The notes under the pieces are model-generated. The model was not told the DNA's origin. It was given only the letters and a program-made list of their open reading frames with translations, and ran no database searches. Below, piece after piece: positions 34,961 to 39,761 of a DNA stretch of 39,761 nt (the first letter of the stretch is position 1; every line of letters begins with the position of its first letter). The translations under genes were made by a program, and so were the position numbers. Source of the DNA: Wenzhouxiangella sp. (GTDB lineage: Bacteria > Pseudomonadota > Gammaproteobacteria > Xanthomonadales > Wenzhouxiangellaceae); contig SKQS01000222.1 of assembly GCA_007118895.1 (NCBI GenBank), positions 1 to 39,761 on the forward strand, written 5' to 3'.

Positions 34961-36291
34961 GGCTCTTCCCGGTTTTGTGTGGGTTGACTGATTCCGATAG
35001 GCTACTGGCTGGCCCCGATTCAAGTCCAGTCTCATGCACGACCGCGAGCTTTACCGTCAGATTCTCGGCATTCAGGCCCCGTGGGAGGTTTCCGAGGTGG
35101 AAGTTGACCTGCCCGGCACCGGCGTGACCGTCCATATACGACATTCCGGATCGGATCTGGGCTGTCCGCAATGCGGGGCGGCCAGCCGGGGCTACGACAC
35201 TCGTACCCGAAAGTGGCGCCACCTGGATACCTGCCAGTACAAGACCTGGCTGGTGGCCGAGGTGCCGCGGGTGGAGTGTCAGGAGCACGGCGTCCACCAA
35301 GTGCCTGTGCCCTGGGCCGAAGGCAACAGCCGGCTGACGGCACTGTTTGAGGCGTTGGTGATCGACTGGCTGAAGGTGGCGACGATCTCGGAGGTTGCCC
35401 ACCGGTTGGATCTGGGCTGGTCGGTGGTCGCCGGCGTTCAGGAACGGGCGGTTAGCCGGGGTTTGGCGCGACGGGAGCCATGTTTTCCTGAGGACATTGG
35501 CATCGATGAGACCTCGTTTCAGAGGCGGCATGAGTATGTCACGGTCGTCAGCGCTGAGGACCGGGTTCTGCATGTGGCCGACGGCCGCGGCCGGAACGCT
35601 CTTGACGGGTGGTATGCCGCACAACCGCCCGAGATGCTGGCCAGGCTCAATACGGTGGCGATGGACATGTGGTCGCCCTACATACGCTCGACGGTCGCGC
35701 ACGTGCCCGATGCCTGGACGAAGATCGCGTTTGACAAGTTCCATATCGCCAAGCATTTGGGGGATGCGGTTGACTTGGTGCGTCGGGCCGAGCACAAGGC
35801 GCTTCAGGCCGCGACAGGCGATTCTGTGCTGACCAGCACCAAGTATCTGTGGCTGCAGCATCCTGACCGGATGACCGACAGGGCCTGGGAGCACTTTGCA
35901 GGCCTGAAGTCTGCGAACCTGAAGACTGCGCGGGCCTGGGCGATCAAGACCCATGCGATGTGCCTTTGGGATTACAAATCCCGAGGCTGGGCCCGGCGCG
36001 GCTGGCAGAGCTGGTACAGCTGGGCGATTCGTTCTCAGCTGGAGCCGATCAAGAAGGTGGCTCGGATGATCAAAAATCATCTTGATGGGATCGTGACTGC
36101 TGTGGTGACCGGGGCGACCAATGCCCGAGCGGAAGGTTTCAACACACTGATCCAGAAGCTCAAGCGCGATGCTCGGGGATTCCGCAATCGAGACCGGTTC
36201 AGAGCAGCAATCTACTTCCACCTTGGTGGCCTTGATATGTATCCCGATGCAGTCACGAAGTGATGCTACCCACACGAATCAGTGAAGAGCC
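34961..36291 (+). mobile_element. ISL3-family insertion sequence, apparently complete
   Basis: A 1331-base element bounded by imperfect 24-base inverted repeats (34961-34984 and 36268-36291; outer eight bases GGCTCTTC and inner eight GTGTGGGT identical, 20 of 24 overall). It encloses one transposase gene. ISL3 elements usually make 8-base target duplications; the flanks here do not match, so it may have been rearranged. A second copy of its right end lies 136 bases further on. Confidence 0.88.
35034..36263 (+). CDS. ISL3 family transposase
   Basis: A 409-residue transposase. The N-terminal zinc-finger-like segment is CPQCGAASRGYD with a later CQEHG. A helix-turn-helix region follows (TISEVAHRLDLGWSVVAGV). 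The DDE catalytic core has IGIDETSF, AMDMWSPY leading to FDKFHIAKHL, and the Glu in NARAEGFN, then the terminal GFRNRDRFRAAIYFHLGG motif. Full length for the family with no visible disruption, so probably functional. Confidence 0.93.
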   Translation: MHDRELYRQILGIQAPWEVSEVEVDLPGTGVTVHIRHSGSDLGCPQCGAASRGYDTRTRKWRHLDTCQYKTWLVAEVPRVECQEHGVHQVPVPWAEGNSRLTALFEALVIDWLKVATISEVAHRLDLGWSVVAGVQERAVSRGLARREPCFPEDIGIDETSFQRRHEYVTVVSAEDRVLHVADGRGRNALDGWYAAQPPEMLARLNTVAMDMWSPYIRSTVAHVPDAWTKIAFDKFHIAKHLGDAVDLVRRAEHKALQAATGDSVLTSTKYLWLQHPDRMTDRAWEHFAGLKSANLKTARAWAIKTHAMCLWDYKSRGWARRGWQSWYSWAIRSQLEPIKKVARMIKNHLDGIVTAVVTGATNARAEGFNTLIQKLKRDARGFRNRDRFRAAIYFHLGGLDMYPDAVTK

Positions 36292-36427
36292 GTTTTGAAT
36301 TGCCCTGAATCGCCCCGGGTTTCCTAGACACCTCGGCGCCATCCTATGATGGCAAAAATCCAGGTGCAAAATGAGCAGCGAACTATGAAACGGCTCCAAA
36401 TTGTCTAAAGCATCCGCGGCGATTAAA
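36292..36427. other. Spacer between two ISL3 right ends, with a possible IS end
   Basis: Holds no gene. CCCCGGGTTTCCTAGACACC (about 36316-36335) looks like the terminal repeat of IS3/IS51-type elements, and GCCATC-CTAT-GATGGC forms a small perfect hairpin. The identification of the IS end is from memory of such termini and is uncertain. Confidence 0.3.
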
Positions 36428-36551
36428 GATGCATGGGGATTCCGCAATCGAGACCGGTTCAGGGCAGCAATCTACTTTCATCTCGGCGGCCTTGACCTGT
36501 ATCCCGATGCAATCATGAAGGGATGCTAACCACACGAATCAGTGAAGAGCC
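36428..36551 (+). mobile_element. Truncated right end of a second ISL3 element
   Basis: These 124 bases repeat, with scattered substitutions, the last part of the intact element: the transposase C-terminal motif GFRNRDRFRAAIYFHLGGLD, an in-frame stop, and the right inverted repeat CACACGAATCAGTGAAGAGC. The copy diverges at several positions, so it is an older or separate insertion. It abuts the truncated IS3 element. Confidence 0.88.
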
Positions 36552-37490
36552 CGATTTTTTATCCAAAGCGCTCGGTCGCGACCGATGAGCGAGCGCAAAA
36601 CCATGATCAACAAGGACCACAAGCTGCCGGTGGCGGCCCAATGCCGGGTGCTGGACATCGCTCGGTCGACTGCCTATTACCAGCCGGCGCCGCCGGTAAG
36701 CGCGGAGGACCTGGACCTGATGCGCCAGATCGATGAAATTTACCTCCAATGGCCGTTCTACGGGACCCGGCGGATGCGCGATGAGCTACACCGCCGCGGC
36801 TTTCTGGTCAACCGCAAGCGGGTACAACGGCTGATGCGGCTGATGGGGCTGCAGGCGATCTACCCGCGCCGCCGGACCAGTCAGCCGGCACCCGGGCACC
36901 GGATCTATCCCTACCTGCTGCGGGGCCTGTCAATTGATCGACCCAATCAGGTCTGGGCGACCGACATCACCTACATCCCGATGGCTCAGGGCTTCATGTA
37001 TCTGGTGGCGATTCTGGACTGGCACAGCCGTCGGGTACTGTCTTGGCGGCTATCGAATACCCTCGATACGGACTTCTGTGTCGAGGCGCTAGAGGAGGCC
37101 CTGAGGCGCTATGGGCCGCCGGAGATCTTCAACACCGATCAAGGTGCTCAGTTCACTGCAACCGCCTTCACCGACGTCCTGAAGCGCCACCATGTCCAAA
37201 TCAGCATGGACGGCAAGGGTCGTTGGGTGGACAATGTGTTCGTCGAGCGGCTGTGGCGCAGCATAAAGTACGAGGATATCTATCTCAAGGCTTACGAAAC
37301 GCCCGTCGCATTGCGGGCCGGGCTGGATCGCTACTTCAGGTTTTACAATACCCAGCGCGGCCATGCCGCACTGGACAGACAAACCCCCGATGAGGTCTAC
37401 TTTGGGATCACGAGCAGCCTACCGAAGGCTGCATAAACCGGCGGAGTTGTCCACTTAGCGGGCTGTGCAAAATTTGGGGTCCACTTCTCA
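36552..37490 (+). mobile_element. IS3-family element truncated at its left end
   Basis: Begins with a remnant of OrfA (codons for DFLSKALGR, then stop), contains a full OrfB, and ends in a likely right terminus with GGGGTCCACTT near 37478-37488. The left terminus and most of OrfA are missing where the ISL3 fragment joins, consistent with ISL3 insertion and later loss of the left half. The right boundary is approximate. Confidence 0.7.
36585..37436 (+). CDS. IS3 family transposase OrfB
   Basis: A 283-residue integrase-core transposase. An N-terminal HTH_21-type region (QIDEIYLQWPFYGTRRMRDELHRRG) is followed by the rve core with the DDE triad in TDITYIPM, NTDQGAQFTA and the Glu in FVERLWRSIKYEDIYL. 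RFYNTQRGHAALDRQTPDEVYF is the typical end. The normal IS3 product is an OrfA-OrfB frameshift fusion; since OrfA is reduced to a few codons, this copy cannot make it and is likely inactive alone. A start at the later ATG (MINKDHKLP) is also possible. Confidence 0.9.
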   Translation: MSERKTMINKDHKLPVAAQCRVLDIARSTAYYQPAPPVSAEDLDLMRQIDEIYLQWPFYGTRRMRDELHRRGFLVNRKRVQRLMRLMGLQAIYPRRRTSQPAPGHRIYPYLLRGLSIDRPNQVWATDITYIPMAQGFMYLVAILDWHSRRVLSWRLSNTLDTDFCVEALEEALRRYGPPEIFNTDQGAQFTATAFTDVLKRHHVQISMDGKGRWVDNVFVERLWRSIKYEDIYLKAYETPVALRAGLDRYFRFYNTQRGHAALDRQTPDEVYFGITSSLPKAA

Positions 37491-37813
37491 AATCAGGACA
37501 CTTCAGACATGGAATCTGTTGCGAGATTCGTATAGACCCCTAATTTGTTCTATACGCAACCGATTGATTCAATTACGTTAAAACCAACAGCCCTTGCTTG
37601 TTGATTCAATGACTTACCCGGAGAACTAATTTGCCGTGTGCGTAATCAGGAAAGACCTTGACTTCTCTCTGCGACTCGTTATATCCTTTGTTGAGCGGGT
37701 TGCGTAATAATATTTCCTGCGCACAGCGTTAATGGAAAACAGGGGCTTGATGGAAGGCGTTTGGTAGGTACCCAAGCAATCGTAGTGTCTTTAGTCGGCT
37801 GATTTATTGCATC
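37491..37813. other. AT-rich intergenic region before the Cys-rich secreted protein gene
   Basis: No gene seen. It contains inverted arms CGTATAGA/TCTATACG (37529-37536 and 37549-37556), flanked further out by GTTGCG and CGCAAC, and two copies of TTGATTCAAT (37564 and 37601). TTGACT and TATATC (37658-37685, 16-base spacer) form a promoter candidate pointing to the next gene. A short open stretch beginning at ATG 37732 ends after 11 codons. Confidence 0.5.
37658..37685 (+). promoter_or_regulatory. Putative promoter of the halocin-like gene
   Basis: TTGACT (5 of 6) and TATATC (4 of 6) are separated by 16 bases, about 130 bases before the first plausible start codon. Prediction only. Confidence 0.4.
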
Positions 37814-38629
37814 TTGGTGACTTGTCTATCACTGATGGCCTATCAGGCCGCTGCAGCGCATTCTAGGAGTGCCGATGCGGAAATTTCGCTCGTTAATCCG
37901 AGCGATTCATCTATAGAGTATGCGAGTGCTTCTGTTGTCTCATCGAGAGATAGTCAGTCTGGACAAGCAGTGATTGAGGTTCGCAATTTAAGCGATACTC
38001 TGATCCAATCCATTGAATTCAAATACTCGGATTTATCAGCGTTTTCTGTTTCCATTCGTTCTTATGAGTTCGTGGAAATCCAAACTGTGATGAACATTAC
38101 TTTCGAATCCAATACTTCGTACTATGTGGAGTTGATCACTGACTCTTATAAATTTGGTAGAAATCGGGACACTTTTGATCTTTTGAACGTTTCTGCCGAC
38201 CGTTCAGCCTGTATCCGGGATGCGGCAAATTGGGAAATTGCGAACTTGATAGTTTCAGATCAATCAGTTAGGGATTCATTGCTTTCAGAAGAGGGTCAGC
38301 TCGAAGTTATAGCTCATTGGTCAGTAGCAAAGCAAGTACTGCAGAATAGGGAGATCTCTTCAGCTCTACCGGGATTTCTCAGGGGATCGCTATTAGTGTC
38401 AGATGAGTTTGCTCAGGACGGTTTAAGAAATAGCGGTGATTGTTTTATGGATGAGGGAATGCTTGCGCAAATCGGATGTACGGGTGCGTGCGTAGTCGCT
38501 ATAGCTTGCTTGGTGAGCGGGTGTGGAGGCGTAGTGGCATGCGCCGGTTGCGCGGTTGCGATGGCATCCTGCCTTGGTTGCGTGGATAATGCGATGAATT
38601 GCGACCCAGGTTATCAGCAACAACTGTAG
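37814..38629 (+). CDS. Secreted protein with C-terminal ten-cysteine domain (halocin C8-like candidate)
   Basis: About 271 residues. The N terminus is a hydrophobic signal-like stretch (ILVTCLSLMAYQAAAA), followed by a polar, beta-rich region (about 20-130) and a helical region (130-205). The C-terminal 62 residues hold ten Cys (210, 222, 226, 232, 237, 243, 246, 253, 256, 263) in a Gly/Ala/Val-rich setting (CTGACVVAIACLVSGCGG). The haloarchaeal halocin C8 precursor has a similar plan: about 200 residues of immunity region, then a ten-Cys peptide. Homology is inferred from layout and composition, not alignment. The start is uncertain: TTG here, GTG next, no clear Shine-Dalgarno, and the frame is open upstream (RLIYCILVTC). 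Codon use is AT-rich, unlike the core genes. Confidence 0.6.
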   Translation: MVTCLSLMAYQAAAAHSRSADAEISLVNPSDSSIEYASASVVSSRDSQSGQAVIEVRNLSDTLIQSIEFKYSDLSAFSVSIRSYEFVEIQTVMNITFESNTSYYVELITDSYKFGRNRDTFDLLNVSADRSACIRDAANWEIANLIVSDQSVRDSLLSEEGQLEVIAHWSVAKQVLQNREISSALPGFLRGSLLVSDEFAQDGLRNSGDCFMDEGMLAQIGCTGACVVAIACLVSGCGGVVACAGCAVAMASCLGCVDNAMNCDPGYQQQL

Positions 38630-38675
38630 CTTGAATTTAACCGTGAGGTGCAATTTCCTCAAATGGCTAGGTAGA

Positions 38676-38715
38676 GTGCCCTAGCGGTGGTATTCTAGCC
38701 GCTGCGTAGGGGCAC
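38676..38715 (+). terminator. Imperfect stem-loop after the Cys-rich gene
   Basis: GTGCCCTAGCGG can pair with CCGC...TAGGGGCAC (one bulged G, small internal loop), 46 bases after the stop codon. No U-run. May end the transcript or be an IS/recombination remnant. Confidence 0.35.
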
Positions 38716-38762
38716 TTGGTGGTTGCATTTACCTACCTAAATTTGCGCGTTACAAAATTTAA

Positions 38763-39149
38763 ATGGCGCTATTTATTTCGGACTCAAGTCCTATGAAAAT
38801 TGCCGGGATAGATCGCAGTAGCATCACCAGTTCGAGGGATAACCGTTGCAATCACGGTCCGTGTAGTTATAGCCCCAAGCAGGGTAAGGGCAAGGCGAGG
38901 GGTCAGCGATGGGCCCAAATCAGATTTGCCGACCGGATTGTGCGTGAGTTGTCTACCAAGTCACCTGCCCCAATAGGCGACGAGTGGGGTTTTGAGTGCG
39001 CATGTGAAATTCCAAAAGAAGCGCAAAAAAATGCTTCGGCAGCTCGTGGCATCGCCGCGAAAAGAGTGATGGTAGGATCGGCGAGATTCGTCAGCATCCG
39101 GACGCCGCTAAAGAGCGTTCTGGGCGTGGCCAGTCGGAGACAAACATGA
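38763..39149 (+). CDS. Hypothetical protein, doubtful
   Basis: A 128-residue frame, basic and Ser/Ala-rich, with no recognised domain and no Shine-Dalgarno sequence before its ATG. Its stop overlaps the next frame by four bases (ATGA), which is the only hint that it is real. Could equally be a chance frame in decayed sequence. Confidence 0.25.
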   Translation: MALFISDSSPMKIAGIDRSSITSSRDNRCNHGPCSYSPKQGKGKARGQRWAQIRFADRIVRELSTKSPAPIGDEWGFECACEIPKEAQKNASAARGIAAKRVMVGSARFVSIRTPLKSVLGVASRRQT

Positions 39150-39640
39150 TCTTCGGAAAGTTGCCACGAGGCGCGTGCGTCATTGATGTGGATCGGCTGT
39201 TTCGCTTGACCAAACTGGCCAAGATCAAACTACCTTTGTCCCGAATCACTGCACGACAGGTTAGTGGTCGAATCAAACTGCTGGTAAGCAATCTAGAAGC
39301 AACAACTTTTGGTGATGGGAAAGGGTTAGCCGAACGTCAGCGAGCTGGTGCTTATCTGAACTACCGGAATCGCTTCTCTGATACCTACGCATCTTGGCAA
39401 CGAGGCAAAAACAGAAATGCCAAGAAACCCGTTCGGCAGTGTCTCCCGACATGCTGTGATCTTACTACGCTTGCTGAATTAGAGGTCCGAACGAAACGAA
39501 GTCTCCTCAAATATTGGCCCATGAAGAATCTGAGTTGCTTGACTGCACACGAATTTTACTGTAACACCCAGAAATACTCGCCCAGGGCACATCATGCTTG
39601 TGTTCGACTAGAGGTTGAAATGTATAGGCAGTCTAAATGA
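39146..39640 (+). CDS. Hypothetical basic protein
   Basis: A 164-residue, strongly basic frame (many Lys/Arg: RLFRLTKLAKIKLPLSRITARQ, WQRGKNRNAKKPVRQ) starting on an ATG with ggag six bases before it and overlapping the previous stop. No domain, signal peptide or membrane segment recognised. Weak evidence for a gene; phage or island origin is likely from its position. Confidence 0.35.
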   Translation: MIFGKLPRGACVIDVDRLFRLTKLAKIKLPLSRITARQVSGRIKLLVSNLEATTFGDGKGLAERQRAGAYLNYRNRFSDTYASWQRGKNRNAKKPVRQCLPTCCDLTTLAELEVRTKRSLLKYWPMKNLSCLTAHEFYCNTQKYSPRAHHACVRLEVEMYRQSK

Positions 39641-39694
39641 AGTTATTAACCGTCTCACAGTAGTATAGACATAGAAACATTGCCCGGATATAAT

Positions 39695-39761
39695 ATGGGC
39701 ATGACGCAATCAGCCCCCAAGAGCGACGCACGCAGCCTTGATCACAAGACGCTGACAGCTC
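39695..39761 (+). CDS. IS630-like transposase, N-terminal part (cut by window edge)
   Basis: Only 22 codons are visible: MGMTQSAPKSDARSLDHKTL followed by TA. The SLDHKTL segment resembles the residues just before the helix-turn-helix of IS630-type transposases. A TATAAT box (39689-39694) directly abuts the first ATG. The identification is from a short stretch and needs the sequence to the right. Confidence 0.5.
   Translation, partial: MGMTQSAPKSDARSLDHKTLTA

Noticed and set aside
34923-36275. 450-codon minus-strand frame across the ISL3 element
   Set aside because: Antisense to a full-length transposase; no domain.
33302-39761. Duplicate of the tRNA-Leu 3' end as attR
   Set aside because: No second copy of the T-arm/acceptor sequence was found by eye in this stretch.

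Overview
The window is high-GC bacterial chromosome from a gammaproteobacterium. Evidence for this: a tRNA-Tyr/Gly/Thr-tuf cluster arranged as in E. coli, an rsxABCDGE-nth operon in the E. coli order, an RNase T gene, a Fe superoxide dismutase, and a MetX protein that looks like the Xanthomonadales serine O-succinyltransferase type. Two S9 peptidases around a YfcC-type carrier, and acidic protein tails (L25, the Hvf peptide), would fit a peptide-degrading, possibly salt-adapted Wenzhouxiangella/Lysobacterales-like organism. That placement is inference.

Bases 1-33300 are compact core genome. From the left: the 5' end of tuf with three tRNAs, then ychF, pth and rplY (all minus strand). A secreted S9 peptidase follows, divergent from a YfcC carrier, a dipeptidyl-peptidase IV and purT. 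mrp (minus) is divergent from metG, which overlaps the complete Rnf/Rsx redox-pump operon (A-B-C-D-G-E) and nth. Next come a copper-peptide (HvfA/bufferin-type RiPP) operon of four genes ending in a strong terminator, then rnt, sodB, argD with an ABC ATPase, purEK (minus), a Trm112-like gene, and nadC. A 4Fe-4S photolyase (minus) is divergent from an OmpW-family porin behind an FNR/Anr-like palindrome. The block closes with metX and a cysteine-dioxygenase-like gene, then tRNA-Leu(CAA).

From tRNA-Leu rightward (33300-39761) the character changes abruptly. Base composition becomes AT-richer and genes become sparse and unfamiliar. Next to the tRNA is a pair of short direct repeats that could be integrase arm sites. 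Further on are a LexA-like box ahead of an orphan phage terminase small-subunit gene, a complete ISL3-family element, a second truncated ISL3 end, a 5'-truncated IS3-family element, and the start of an IS630-like transposase at the right edge. This looks like the decayed edge of an island or prophage at tRNA-Leu; no integrase is visible.

The two most interesting loci are these. (1) The Hvf/Buf-type operon has a precursor with eight EG(A/T)CG repeats in two blocks separated by an Asp-rich spacer. (2) A secreted protein in the island is about 270 residues long, with about 200 residues followed by a C-terminal Gly/Ala-rich domain containing ten cysteines. Its layout resembles the halocin C8 precursor and makes it a candidate antimicrobial-peptide gene.
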